From Gordionus sp. m RMFG-2023 (Eukaryota; Nematomorpha; Gordioida; Chordodea; Parachordodidae): 64,000 nucleotides of DNA. Below are positions 1-11,618 of the stretch, in pieces. The stretch lies in assembly GCF_954871325.1 (NCBI RefSeq), contig NC_088775.1, positions 78,159,561 to 78,223,560 of the forward strand, read 5' to 3'. How positions within the stretch are numbered: the stretch's first letter is position 1; each line of letters starts with the position of its first letter. The notes under the pieces are model-generated. The model did no database searches. It was not told the DNA's origin and saw nothing but the letters and a program-made list of their open reading frames with translations. The position numbers were made by a program, and so were the translations under genes.

Positions 1-11
1 TAATTTAATAG

Positions 12-112
12 TTGCCTGGGCAAACGAAGAACTAGAATACACGCTTAATTTAGATTTCATCTCAGATAAAGCCTTTTTGGCATCGGATTTGGAATCATTT
101 TCGTATTTATAA
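12..112 (+). CDS. Possible last coding exon of a gene entering from the left edge
   Basis: An AG at 10-11 is followed by a frame open for 32 codons that ends at TAA 110-112. The peptide contains AWANEELEYTL and ends in LESFSYL, with balanced acidic and hydrophobic residues unlike the Asn/Lys/Ile-rich noise translated from the surrounding AT-rich DNA. An AATAAA lies at 275-280. I do not recognise the protein. It would be the C-terminus of a gene whose remaining exons lie to the left. A chance frame is possible, since the segment is short and its upstream context is missing. Confidence 0.4.
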
Positions 113-1020
113 TTCAGAGAGAGGACTACTATTATCTTTGGTTGTTGTTAATGATTTGCAATTTTGAGAATTATATTTAGCGCACCTTTAAAATATTGAA
201 TTGTATATTAATAATTTTGATACAAAAGGGTTGGTTAATTTTCTGAAGTAAATTTAAGTTATAACAGTATAATTAATAAAAATTAGATCTACATAATAAT
301 GAAAGTTGAGATTATATATAAAGGAAAATATAATAATTGAATCAACGGATAAATTTAAATACTAAACAATAGACCTTAATTTTTAAATAATATAAATCTT
401 TTGAAAAAAGGATTAAGTAAACAAGTAACAATAAATAAAAACATCAGTAGAGAAAAACAATTTTCATAAAGAATTTTAAGTGAATGAAATATTTTTTTTT
501 AATATTAAATTATTACCAGAAAATACATTTAAAAATTTCCATTTATAATTATCAAGTGTTATATAAAAGCAATGCCATGATAAAGTATCACGTGATAAAA
601 TGTCACTAGGTGATCGTATTATATTTTTTGCATATCAATAACTATTCCTTTCAATTCTCGTGAACCTTATTTTTTACCTATAACGTTCGAATAAAGGACA
701 AAATTTTTATGCATGTTATTGATAAGTATAAGTAAATGAATTGAAAATTTTTCACGCTCATTCTACTAGTTTTTTAATAACCCAATTTTTAACGATAACG
801 TTAAGTAGTTTAGAAAATTTGAGCGTTGCTTCAATATCCTGAATTTTTATAAAATCTTTTATAAAATCGATTTTTTAATTTTAGATCTGATCATGCCTGA
901 ATTATTTAGAATGTATAGTACCTACACTGAGAATTTCGCCATGAAATATTTCAACTAATAATTCAATTTCTTAAGATATATATGCAAATATTCACACGAC
1001 AAAATGTCTGAAATTTAGAG
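113..1020. other. AT-rich stretch without recognised feature
   Basis: Apart from the AATAAA at 275-280 I see no open frame, transposase motif or clear repeat here. Confidence 0.5.
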
Positions 1021-1030
1021 AGTAGACACT

Positions 1031-1231
1031 GCAATAATAAGGCAACTAGATTTTAAACATTAGGCTGGTGGGTTAAAAAAAAATTTAAAACAATGGGCCA
1101 GTTAATTTGAATATATTTAGGGCAAAATGAGCAGAACAGACTATTATAAAAAAATCTTTTTAATTTGTAGATAAATGAGCAGGTAGCCTGGGGCGAGTGT
1201 TCGTATTAAAACCCACCCGTTGCATACCTCT
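1031..1231. mobile_element. Short hAT-like MITE, family B
   Basis: The 10-mer AGTAGACACT occurs at 1021-1030 and again at 1232-1241, directly flanking a segment with GGTGGGTTAAA near the left and ACCCACCC near the right. The right end (TTGCATACCTCT) matches the ends of the elements near 14.7 kb and 58.15 kb. hAT elements make 8-bp target duplications, so eight of the ten repeated bases could be the duplication. No coding remains. Confidence 0.55.
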
Positions 1232-1478
1232 AGTAGACACTCTATATATGCATATGCTGAAATATGATTCAGGCAAATAAGAAGTCTTTCTTCTGAAAAA
1301 TGAGCGCTATAAAGGATTAAAATTTAAAAAAATACAGATTGTCCCAAATTTACTATAATTCGACATATAAGGTTTAATACTAATTTTTAAAATATCTAAA
1401 ATAAAATCAATCTTTAGTCAACTCAAAATTTATATATATATATAGCTATGTACTTAAAAACAATTGCTATGTAATTAT

Positions 1479-1692
1479 CAGAGACCTGAAGAGGTAACGC
1501 TTGCATGGCCCGGTCCGGATTTTTTTAAAATAATTATGTTTATCTTTAATTTTTATAGCTAATAATGGCGATTTAAAATATTTCGTTTTAAAATATACAG
1601 CCCGGCCCGGATTTTAAAAAATTATTTCCAGCCCGACCCTGATATATTTAAAAAAATTAAAATGAGCTTAGGGCCGGGCCTGCAGGTTTCTA
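1479..1692 (+). mobile_element. MITE family A, copy 1
   Basis: It begins CAGAGACCTG and ends with the inverted counterpart GCCTGCAGGTTTCT. GC-rich blocks (GGCCCGG) near both ends enclose an AT-rich core containing TAGCTAATAATGGCGATTTAA, which is shared with the copies near 17.7, 39.7, 43.2, 54.0 and 60.9 kb. Ends starting CAGAGACCTG and an 8-bp duplication on the 43.2 kb copy point to the hAT superfamily. It is non-coding. Confidence 0.75.
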
Positions 1693-1759
1693 ATAATTTT
1701 TAATAGTAATAGTAATTTACAATTAAAATAATTATTTATATTAAGAAAAATTAGATTTG

Positions 1760-3335
1760 CGCTTTGGGAAGGAGGATTCTGATGAATTAAATAATTCTAC
1801 TTGTGTATAACTATTGTTAGCATAGGCGGAAATAGAATCCTTCCCGGGGTTCATCAGTAAATTTATGAATGTGGGCACCTTGTTCTTTGAAGTAAAATAA
1901 TGCGAAGCCATCATATGTATGTGGGTAAAGTATTGGAGAAGTGATTGGTATTATAATATGATAGGACATTTATGAATGGGAGATTTTTTATTAATCTTTA
2001 TTATCCAATATGTTGGAGTCTAGTTAAATAATCAATATAGGAGTAGTCTCATATTATCAAATGCCCCTCCCCCATTCTTTTCTATAAAATTTACGTAATA
2101 CTATCAGAGCGTTTCCCATTGGATTTGAAGAGCCCAAGAGGTTCTAAAAAATAAAATTTAGATATATTTTAAGGCACTGTGTATGATGACGTTGCATTGA
2201 TTATGCTTTAAGATTCGTCCTTTGCAAGAAGGGCAGTACATAAAAGGTTTATAGAAGGGATCGCTTCAATGAATTGGTGCCCTAAACTGTTTAACAGCGA
2301 AGAAATGATCCATGTTTTATGCTTGATAGTAGAGTTTGACAACGGTCATCAACTGTATCTCATTCCTATATGTTTACGGGGGCTAATAGAGTGGATCATC
2401 ATTGAATCTATCTTCATAAAGTTAATGCCTCTGTATAGTACAAATCATTTTTGATACTTTAAGACAGCCGAGATAAAAGCTGAAGTTCAATCTGAGGATA
2501 TCCGATGCCTATTCCGTCATATTTTGTTGGGAGAGAAGCATGCGCCCAGACAATTTTTCCAAACTTTAGGTTTGGGATTTCTTCTATAAGTGCCTAGATC
2601 CCGTTCTATATAAGCTTAAAAGAATGATATTTAAAAATGGTAGTCTTGAAAGCAGTTGTATCACTAGTCTCTACAATATCAGGGGGCTCAAAAATTATCT
2701 TTTTAAAATTTCTGAATTTTTTTTTGCTATTTTTCTAAAATGACCTTATTTTTTGTAGCTAACATTTTCAAAATGACCTCTTTCAGGTATTTTTTTAAAA
2801 AAGTTTAAGGGGACTCTTTAAATTTTTGAGAGGACTTGAGTCCCTGTGTTTCCTCTCCCCTCGTGATGTTACTATCTGGGACATAAAGAATGCGAAGTAC
2901 AGTTTTTCAAAAGGAGAAGCATTTATGAGAGCGGAGTAAGAGTAGGATATCATCTAACTTGAAAAGTGCCTCAAGAGTTGAGTGAGGAAATGTACATGAA
3001 GCTGAGTTGTCTCCAACCGGGGATTTATTAGTTTATTTTGATTAATGAGCTGAAAGTTGTGGGTGATAAGTTCAGAACAGTTTAGTTGAAAGAATCCTGA
3101 TTTTTTCTAGTTGAGAGTGAAATCCAAAAATGGACCAATCTCATGGAATATATAAATGGCTATACTTATCTCTTTGGATGTCCCACAGACTGTACCAGAT
3201 ATGAAGAGAAAGGCATGAGGCATTGATTGTCATAATCATTTTGTTAATTCCAAGGCAAAATAGAAATGATTCAAGAAAATCTCCCTGCTGAATCCCTACT
3301 ACGCAAGGAATTTTAATTATTTTATTATAATATTT
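1760..3335 (-). pseudogene. LINE-type reverse transcriptase fossil, 3' half
   Basis: On the minus strand near 3300 the translation reads VGIQQGDFLESFLFCLGI, a clear match to the reverse transcriptase block GVQQGDPLGPLLFCL. Further along come a degraded palm region and, near 2500, ASLPTKYDGIGIG, matching the C-terminal block ASLPxKxGGLGI of the same LINE-like family. Many stops and frame changes show that it is long dead. Its 5' half continues on the far side of the hAT element, at 6216-6900. The lower boundary is approximate. Confidence 0.6.
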
Positions 3336-3337
3336 AT

Positions 3338-6215
3338 CAAAAGTACTATTATATTTGGCTTTATTTTATCCTCTATCAAACGTACTATTATATTTGGTTT
3401 TCTTATAACCTATATCAACCGTATTCGTTTTAAAAGAATGTTTACAATAATAGTTCTTTTTATTTATCTTATTGACAAGCGATATATTTTTATTCGTCAT
3501 TTCTTTATCTGAATGCTCAGAAGTGATTGCCTAATCAGGAATAAATTGGAAAGTCAATACATTATTTTCTCTATCAAGACCATCGGAACGGAATATAAAG
3601 CCTTAATATCCCTTTCCAATCGGTGAAGTGGCACCTACAACGGGTGGGGGGAGGGGGGGGGGGTCCGAAGTAACTGCTTCAGTAAATTTGAGTGAGGGTA
3701 CTTTTTTTAAAAATTTTCTTTATTATTTAATTCTTTTACTGTTTTGTTACATCCATCATGATCAAGTGATTTCTGGTTTATAAATGTAATAATAAGACCC
3801 CCCCCCCCTCCCTAACTTAATATTTAATTTAATATATATTGACAGAAATTTTTCTATTTATCTTTTTAAGCATAATATGAATAGATAGTAGTATTCATAT
3901 TTTAATTAAAATATCTTATCTTCCCTCCCTCCCTTTTCTTATGAATTAAATGATCCCACCAATATTATTGGAAAAAGAATTGACAAATTTATAATTGATA
4001 AATATCTAGTAGGAGCTCTTCAACCTACACATTATTTATTCTCCAAAGATAATAATAATAGAAACAGATCCTTTAATGAAAGCTTTTATGAAAAAACTAA
4101 TATTGACAATAGCAAAATTGCTAGAAATTGGATTACTTAAAATGAATAAAGTTTTTTGCTTAACATGTCTCTTATTTGGAGGTCCACACACAAATTTAAA
4201 ATGGACATGTGAAGGTCTAGATAAATGGCAGAATAATAATCGTTATATTATTCTGCAAGAATCTTCACAGGCACATATGATGGCCGATTATGGAAGGCTT
4301 TCTCACAATAAAGATTTGATAATAAAATTTATAACACCCCAGAAAGAATGTGTAGATAATATCTGTTCTATCATAAGAATTATAATAAGATGTTTAGATT
4401 ATTTAATATCTCGTAACCAAGCCTACTGGGGGAACAGGCAACAAGAAGACAATATGATGGCCCTTATTAAGCTTATTGCAGATTCTGAGCTTGCACTAAA
4501 AATGTATATACAACAAAATGAAGAATGATTAAGGGATTAAAAACGAAATTATCAATCTATTATCATATAATAACATAAATATTCTCATTGAAACCATGAA
4601 AAATATGGTTATAAAAAAAATTCAAAATGAGATTACATTTAACAGGTGCTTTTCAATCATAGTAGATGCACATATGATGTTTCGAAATCAGAAGCAATAG
4701 CTTTGATAGTAAGATATGTTGAAAATAGTGAGACGCCGAAGCCCGTTGAAATTGACGTATATTGTACGGGAAATACCATAGATCTCGATATTAAGCATAA
4801 TATAATATCCAAACTCGACTCGATGAATTTACCCCTTGAATTTCTAGTCGGGCAAAGTTATGATGGCGCCTCAAACATGAGTGGAAAAATCAATGGTGTG
4901 CAGGCCTTGATTAGAGCAGAGGCGCCAAAGGCAGCTTTAATTTGGTGTTACTGTCATCGATTAAATTTAATAATTGTTCAATTATGCCAATTAATTAAAG
5001 AACTTCGAAATGTTCTGGGAATACTAGATGAGATTTATATCTATTTTAATGGTGTAAAAATATATGAGGTACTCAAAAAATGTCATTGTAATGATCTGAA
5101 AAAATCGCAACAATTTCTAAGCATTAAGAATACCACTTGGTAATAGTATTTATTTATTTAGATTTAAAATGTTTTTTCATTTAGAAACTGGCTATCGTCA
5201 TATAAAGCTATTGTAAATTTTTTTTCTACTTTATGATGCCTTGAGGGCAGCTTTAACAAATTTAAAGGATTCTGAAGATCCTGCCACTTCCACTATGGCT
5301 AGTGCTATAGTCTTTAGAATAGAAAAATTTGATTTTATCTCATCACTTTGTGTTTTGGATAAAATTTTGTTGATAACAAGTTTGGCTTGTACAAAATTGC
5401 AAACCATTTCGAAGGATATAGGGTTTACAATAATTCAAATTCAATTGGCAAAAGATTGCTTGATTAATTTGAGAAATATAATATAAATTATTGTCTTAAT
5501 TATTTTTTAATCTAATAGATAATAACACTGAATTTTTGGATGTTTTTTAAAGGCACAAGATTTTATGAAGGAGAGAAATCTACCTTTTGATTTTGAAAGT
5601 TCTAGACATCAAACATTACAATCCAAAAAGGAGAGGTATATATACTTTCATCATTAAATATAAAAATATTTTTAGCTTTAAAATAGGTGTGTTTTATGCT
5701 GCACCTCCTACAACCTCATGTACTGCCGAAAAAGTCATGAGTAAAATTAAATTAATTAAAACAAGACTTCGTAGTACCATGAAAGATTCATTTCTCAATA
5801 ATTTAACCATATTATCAATGGAAAAAAATTTATTAAAACAATTAAATATTGATGAAATTATAAATTCGCTTTCTCTTCCCCTAATTTATCTAAATTATTA
5901 ATTTAAAAATAATATTTATAAAGTATATTTTTTTTGCATTTTATTTATATTATATATTAAAAATTGATGCAATTTGATGCAATAAAAATTATTTTTGAAA
6001 TTTATGGGTGTCATAAAATAATTACCCTTTTTCGAGGGGGGGGGATACTTTTCAAAGGGATACTTTTCAGGGGGGTATTCTGCTTCATTCGCTCAGAAAG
6101 TGTAGGGGCCACTGTATATACACTAATAGTTTATTATAATCATAACCTATATTATAAACTAATACGCTTGATAAGGGCTATAATATGGCCAAATATAATA
6201 ATTTGTTTAAATTGT
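3338..6215 (+). mobile_element. hAT element with imperfect inverted ends, inserted in the LINE fossil
   Basis: The left flank (about 3338-3440) repeats TATTATATTTGG units followed by CTATCAAACG. The right flank (about 6130-6215) carries the inverted counterpart, with CCAAATATAATAA. Between them lies a plus-strand hAT transposase fossil (3945-5900). Reverse transcriptase motifs stop on one side and resume on the other, so this block interrupted the LINE. G and C runs at 3646-3661 and 3800-3810 and the G-rich stretch near 6035-6080 are typical of the subterminal DNA of MITEs in this window. Exact ends and target duplication were not resolved. Confidence 0.55.
3945..5900 (+). pseudogene. hAT transposase fossil, ZMYM1/DUF4371 type
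   Basis: Recognisable blocks appear in the right order. GALQPTHYLFSKD and RSFNESFYEK (about 4010-4090) belong to the N-terminal region. KVFCLTCLLFGG (about 4150) is the TTF-type zinc finger. The segment with TYDVSKSEAIALIVRYVE (4664-4720) is the first RNase-H strand; its acidic position lies in a neighbouring frame. LVGQSYDGASNMSG and CYCHRLNL (4840-4970) form the middle block, and KLIKTRLRSTM (5745-5780) is the C-terminal dimerisation domain. The frame changes at least three times, for example near 4140 and between 4530 and 4650, so no intact transposase is encoded. I infer that it once moved this element. In this family, related ORFs are sometimes domesticated, but nothing here suggests that. 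Confidence 0.85.
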
Positions 6216-6900
6216 AATGTAGAAGTATAATAATAGTAAGAGTGGAAGAATCTGTTATATCTTGGGATAATAGAGCTCATGAAATCTTTGAATGGATTCG
6301 GAGTGAAAGTATCTAAAGGGAAGTCGATCTTAATCATGACTTCATTAATGGGAATGTTTTATACATGAAATCGGGTAAAGTGAACAAGGGCCTCACAGCA
6401 TCCCACTACTCTCACACCTAATTAAAATGTTCTCAAAGTACTAGATTATTGTGCTTTATTCTTGCTGAAATTATTTTAGCAACTAGAAGTCCAAAGGTTA
6501 ACACTACAATGGACCGGATATCATAATCTGGGTCTTTTAAGGCAATAAATCGTGTTCCAGAGAGTAGGGGAAATGCAAAGCTAGGTACCTATCCTCTTAC
6601 ATTTTGCAGAAGTTATTTAGCTTGGTTAAAAATGAATATGTGCACATATTAATGGAGAGGTAATGTCTAGAGGAAATATAGAACAAATTCCCCAGTACCT
6701 TGACCAGAATCACGATGGAATGAGATATGGCTTTCTTTATTTCTTCCTATATGAATTCAGTCACGTATATGGAGTAAGGTTTGAATAAGTTGGAATGACA
6801 GTGAATTTAGAATATTTGGAAGAAAGTTTAATAAAAGCCACATCATAATGCAGTGAGGAAATGAAATCATAGGTGTAAACTAATTTAAAATTAGCTAATC
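6216..6900 (-). pseudogene. LINE-type reverse transcriptase fossil, 5' half
   Basis: Minus-strand blocks match the N-terminal half of the reverse transcriptase whose C-terminal half lies at 1760-3335: SGTRFIALKDPDYDIR (about 6560, compare GAxLxALxKxDGGIRPI), CEALVHFTRFH (about 6390) and MIKIDFPLDTF (about 6335, compare LKxDFxNAFN, which holds the first catalytic Asp). Stops and frame changes interrupt it. Together the halves show one LINE copy cut by the hAT element between them. Confidence 0.6.
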
Positions 6901-7855
6901 TAAGCATTTTACATATTTAACTTTTCAAGTTTTTAGAGATAAGTTTGGATTTGATTTTTATGGGAGATGTTTTCTTCTTTGTGCAGAGTTGAAAGGTCAA
7001 AATTCATCAGGAAGATATGTATCAGGCTTCATCTTTAATTTGATACTTTAGATATTGGATAAAGTTTAATTAACCACCTTAAATGTACTAAATTAAAAAG
7101 AATATAAGGAATTCCTTTTCACTGTTGAAATTTTGCAAGCGAAAGGAGGTGCGATCTGAGAAAATTTTTTCCATCTGAATTCAAGGACCTTTAGAAATTT
7201 AAAAGATTTTGGGTTAGAAAATATATAATAATAAGGCGAAGAAGGAGGTGATTTAGGTAGATGTGGAATTAAGTGTTGTTGTTATCTGAAAAGTTATTGT
7301 TAATGTTTTAAACTATATGTTTTTTGAGAACCATTTGTGTCTATTAAATCCACGGATAATGAATTATAAGTCAATGTAAGCATTTTGTTGAAGGCTAATG
7401 ATTAGAATTAAAAATTTCTAAAAGTTGTTTCTTTCATGGAGGAATTATTAAGTTAGACTTTAAATTTTTAATAAAATTTTGAACTTGTCTCTTTTGGCGA
7501 ATAAAGGAATAGAATAAATCCAATAAATTTAAAATAATTTTAGAGATGTTATTAGGAATGAGCACTTTAAAAATAATGGGAGTAATGATCCTTCTAAAAT
7601 TTGCTCATGCAAATAGAATAAATCCAAAAATATTAATAAAATCTTCCAAGTGAAATTTAAAAAAAAGAAGTCTCTATTATATAAGAAATTTAAATTTAAA
7701 TAAATTGTGGTTTTAAAAATCTTTTGATTGGGTTATTAATACAAATTAAAGTATATATAGTAAATTCTATTTGTTTTTTAAATGCTACATAGTTTCTATG
7801 AAAATACTACTTGATGCATATTACAAAAAACTGAGTAAAAGTCAATATGTCATTT
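6901..7855. other. AT-rich stretch, possibly the 5' remainder of the LINE
   Basis: A few minus-strand fragments near 7130-7260 could be LINE sequence upstream of the reverse transcriptase, but I see no diagnostic motif. The rest looks unconstrained. Confidence 0.3.
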
Positions 7856-7861
7856 TTTATT
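7856..7861 (-). promoter_or_regulatory. Poly(A) signal of the IGFBP-like gene
   Basis: AATAAA on the minus strand lies 7 nt beyond the stop at 7869-7871. The same close stop-to-signal spacing is seen in two other genes of the window. Confidence 0.5.
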
Positions 7862-7868
7862 ATAATAT

Positions 7869-8243
7869 TTAACAAATAATTTTTACCCTAAGATATTCTA
7901 GAATGCAAACGCCATCAGATTGGATAGGTTGTCGATAATCAGAAAATTTACATATCAGCCCCTTTGAACATCTCCCGCCTACCCACCATGGTCCTCCGCA
8001 GGTCTCATTTAACACCTATAAAATTCTCATATACTTTTAGCCATTTTTTAAAAATTATTTAAACTTTCTTTCCTTCAAATTTTTATTTATTTCCCTATCA
8101 AATCTTTAATATAAACTACTTTTGCGCAAACATCACAGCATCCACAGGCGTCTTTAACCATATCTCCTTTACAATTGGTTGGAGGCGGAGAATTACATTT
8201 TCCCTCCATTTGATGGCAAGTACATGATAACCCTTCAATATAT
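7869..8243 (-). CDS. IGFBP-type cysteine-rich secreted protein, last two exons
   Basis: Exon one (8243-8120) follows TTTTTATAG and encodes SCTCHQMEGKCNSPPPTNC, then KDACGCCDVCAK. A GTAGTT donor, a 104-nt intron and the acceptor TTTTATAG lead in phase 0 to exon two from 8015, encoding NETCGGPWWVGGRCSKGLIC and SDGVCI. The cysteine spacing, the GCCxVCA core and the CGG motif define an N-terminal insulin-like growth factor binding domain, as in arthropod single-IGFBP-domain and venom-302-like proteins. The frame stops at 7869-7871; a GTAAAA at 7886-7881 could instead be a donor to a further exon. No signal-peptide exon was found. It should lie above 8244, where a mariner and a hAT copy now stand. 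Known relatives are secreted; the ligand is unknown here. Confidence 0.8.
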
Positions 8244-8474
8244 CTATAAAAATGAAAAAATCACTCAAAAAAATATTTATAAAATTAAAAAATATATTTT
8301 CTTGTAGGTAAAGAACTATGAAAGATCTGCTTTCAGGGGCATTGTGCTTTGTTATGTAAAAATAAAATGATGGAAAATTAGGGAAATATAGAAATTGATA
8401 TGATTTGATAATTAATAGAGATAAAAATAAACCTAAGAGGTGGAATAAAAATAATTGGTGAAATCGAAAATATA

Positions 8475-9255
8475 CAATGTGTTCGAATTAAACCCTTTGT
8501 GTTTTAGCAATAAATCTGTCAATTCTAAAAATAATTCAGTAAAATTTTAAGAAAGGGATTAACTATTAATGGTTTCTGAAAATTTCAATCAATAGCCAAA
8601 GTTATGCAAATTCATTAGTCAAAGAAAATTCGAATTTTTCAACATGGAAAAAGTTATTTTTTTTAAACTTTACAATTAAGGAAAATTTTTTTAAATTCCA
8701 GCAGGAGAGTACTCCAGCTCACCAGGCCAGGAAAGCTGTGGTTCTACTTACAAGGGTTCTACTTACAAGAGGAACTCCAGATTTTATACAGTCTACTCTT
8801 TGCCCACCCTCAACTAGATCTCAATCCGGTCGACTATGACATATAGAGCGTCCTTCGAGAAAGTGTTTATCAAGCATACATGCGCTACGTTGACCTTATC
8901 AAATCGCGACTTGTGGAGGAATAGAGCTTATCGATCAAGGCTTGATGACTGTGCAATCAATGAATGGCGAAATCGTTTTAGAGCATGTATTTGAGCTAGA
9001 GGCGGGCATTTGAATATCAGCTTTTAAGTACAACATTTGACTCACATTAATGTTAAATGTTGATGTTACATGTTGAAAAATTCGAAATTTGTATGTTCAA
9101 CGTTGAATGTGCATAACTTTGAACCCTGATAATAGAATTTGGTGAAATTTTTAGAAAACATTGATAATTCTCTCTCAATCTATAAATAAAATTTTATTGA
9201 ATTATTTTCAGAATTGACAGATTTATTGCTAAGACCAAAAGGGTATCAGTACAAT
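8475..9255 (+). mobile_element. mariner-like element with long inverted ends, split by a hAT
   Basis: The left part (about 8478-8650) and right part (about 9060-9250) are inverted copies over roughly 170-190 bp, both containing TTAGCAATAAATCTGTCAATT and AAATTCGAATTTTTCAACATG-like sequence. They enclose a mariner transposase C-terminus. The right tip contains AGTACAAT, the target duplicated by the hAT at 9256-11102, so the last few bases of the mariner probably lie beyond 11102. A shortened, internally deleted and decayed copy. Confidence 0.7.
8698..9040 (+). pseudogene. mariner transposase C-terminal fragment
   Basis: Translation gives QQESTPAHQARKAVVLLT, the counterpart of QxDxAPxHxA around the second catalytic Asp (replaced here), then QLDLNPVDYDI with the third catalytic Asp in DLNPVDY, then VYQAYMRYVDLIKSRLVEE and, in another frame, DDCAINEWRNRFRACI and ARGGH. 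A 15-bp direct duplication (GGTTCTACTTACAAG) and at least two frame changes break it. The N-terminal DNA-binding part and first catalytic Asp are absent. Confidence 0.85.
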
Positions 9256-11102
9256 CAGAGTTGGTCAGGTTCTCCTGAGAAAGAATCTAGATATAGATTC
9301 TTTTAAAAAAATTGGATCTTTGATACAAATATTAATATCTTATTCAAAATATTAAAAAAATACAAGATAAAAGATACTTGTATCTTTTGACAAATGAGAT
9401 TATCTTAAATACAAAATACTTTTATAATATTATCATTACCGAATAGTTTATATAGAATTTTTTTTTTATTTATTGGTGAAGAGCATAACATAAGCATATA
9501 ATAAGAATGATATTTACAATAATTAATAGAATATTTAATGACGAGTTAATTATAATAATCAGGCATGAAGGGAAAGTAGTATTTTTATGAGCTAAAATAT
9601 TAATTTGCAAAAGAGTATTTAAAATATATTAAATCAAATCATTATTTTTTAAGATGATCAATCTTTCAAATAATTTATCATTAAGCCTTTGCCGTTTTGG
9701 CGTATTTAAGGCTGTGCCAAAACTAAATGACATCAACTGGAACTGATTAAGGTAATGCAATATTATCTTTGTAAAAAAAATTTCCTTAATGGAAGGATAT
9801 TAATTAAGCATTTCTAATGTATTTCGACGGCCTTTAATATAATTTAAAACCTCCAGCTCAATGTTATTTGTTTTATTGAACTCAGCAACATTTGTTTACT
9901 TAAGAAAAAATAATCATCATTTTCTGTATTAGATGTTAAATCAATTGGTGTTATAGCTTGAGCTTGATTATATACTACTGGACTAAATTTAGGGCTTCTT
10001 TTAATAATATATTTTGAAAGTATATTTTGTTTCCGACAAAGCATGAGTTCTTAAAATATACGTATGATAATTATGCCAAAAAAGCCTCGTTATACTCATC
10101 TTCATAGGAAAAATTTTCCCAAATCTTTTGCCCATAGCCATACAATCTAGGACAGCTTTTATTAAAGGTAAAAACAATATTGAGAACTTGAATTTTTAAG
10201 TTTGCCTAAGTCCCCTTTAACCACAAAGTATGGGCACTAATTCTGTACTACTCTGCACTTGTTGTTTGTCTTAATAATATTCCTCAATTGGACAATAAAT
10301 TGTTTCAAATAATAAATTTAAATGTGATTAATATTTAACAGTAAAGTCATATTATCGTTTAGGCTATTTCACCTGATTAAGCATGGAACTTTTAGCTGAT
10401 TACCACCTGTTAGCTCCCTTATCTTCTCAGAAGATTTCCATTTCCATAATTTTATATATTTTTCCATTGCTCCATGTCAATTTTATTTTGTATAATTATT
10501 TGTTTCATTTTATTAATGGTATCAAATCAAACTGATATACTGGGTTGATTTTTTTATGGTGATAGTTTGCTGGTTTTCTTCTCTGCTCTCTTAGATACAT
10601 TATTGTCTATAAATGCCTAAATGGTATCTCTAAAAAATATATATATAATTATATAATAACTTAAAATTATCAATAATATATTTTAATAAGTTTAATATAA
10701 TTTGTAGAGGAGTTTGTTGAACCCCTTATCAATTTTTGTTTTTACAGGTTTGATATTCAGCCTGTACATTTTCTTTTGACTTGAATTATTTAAATAAAAT
10801 TTCCATTTAAAATATTAAGATTGGGATTTGATTTAGGGAAAATTATTTTCTAACTTATTCTGTTTGTCGATATATTTAAAGATTTCATGTAAATCTAAAT
10901 TTTTAAACATGAATTTTAAAAAGAATCTGTATCTGTATCTTTTGTCAAAAAAAGGAAAAAGTTACAAGATTTTTTTCAGAATAAAGGATCTTAGATACAG
11001 ATGCTAGTATCTTATTAAAAATGCCAAATAGATACTGATTACAAGATACAAAAGGATCTTTTATCTTAGATACAAGTATTCGAGGTATACTGCCCAACTC
11101 TG
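9256..11102 (-). mobile_element. hAT element with perfect 8-bp target duplication
   Basis: It starts CAGAGTTGG and ends CCCAACTCTG and is flanked by AGTACAAT at 9248-9255 and 11103-11110, an exact 8-bp direct repeat as hAT transposition makes. Subterminal regions on both sides are rich in GATAC/GTATC motifs in inverted arrangement (9290-9435, 10920-11085). The minus strand carries the transposase C-terminus near the left end. At 1847 bp it is too short for a full hAT transposase and is a deleted copy. It landed in the end of the mariner remnant. Confidence 0.88.
9629..10050 (-). pseudogene. hAT transposase C-terminal fragment
   Basis: On the minus strand, LNTPKRQRLNDKLFERLIIL followed by KNNDLI and a stop (TAA at 9631-9629) matches the hAT C-terminal dimerisation tail. 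Just upstream, MLNxYPSIKEIF is the preceding helix of that domain. A 66-codon open segment at 9844-10044 continues upstream without recognised motifs. Frame changes separate these parts. Confidence 0.7.
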
Positions 11103-11110
11103 AGTACAAT

Positions 11111-11460
11111 TGGAACAAAGTGTATAAGTACATGGAGGGTTAGATGGTGAAATAAAAGCAAGAATTAACGCAGGTTAGATGAAATGGATTAGTAGTATTA
11201 TAACGAGAATTATATGCCACTATCGCACACTTAATAATAAGTAGGAGCTGTTTAAATTATAAATCGGTTGTATGGCCAAATTTTCCAGATGGATCCTAAA
11301 CTTAGATACTGAAAAAAGGGAGGCGGGAAGCCTAATTCCACAGTGAAATTAGAATCAAGGACAATAGAGGGTGTGAGCTGCAACATCAATGTTCACCGAA
11401 GGAAGAGGCGGAAATAATGTAAGCAGTGAAAGACCAGACTAAAATGGTATAGTTTGCCCA
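11111..11460 (+). pseudogene. LINE (RTE-like) tail fragment
   Basis: Right after the hAT target duplication the plus strand reads LDGEIKARINAG then MKW, matching the block DxEIxxRIxAGWxKW that follows the reverse transcriptase palm in RTE-like LINEs. Downstream the frame is broken and less alike. The 3' limit is approximate. Confidence 0.5.
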
Positions 11461-11469
11461 CACTAAACG

Positions 11470-11530
11470 TCTATATGACGGGGGGGATTGCTTCCTGGGG
11501 AGGGGGGGGGGTAAATATATTGGGGGGTTA
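11470..11530. repeat. Imperfect G runs
   Basis: Several runs of six to ten G in about 60 bp. In this window such runs are mostly part of MITE ends, but no partner end was identified here. Confidence 0.4.
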
Positions 11531-11618
11531 CCAATTCCATTTTTTTGCTGCACTTTATTTTATATTCCTCATTTTTTTTATACATGTTTAACATAATATA
11601 AATATTTTGATTCCCAAT

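Noticed and set aside
2269-2454. 61-codon plus-strand frame
   Set aside because: Antisense to the LINE fossil; no recognisable similarity.
5964-6230. 88-codon plus-strand frame
   Set aside because: Runs through the G-rich subterminal DNA of the hAT element; low-complexity peptide.
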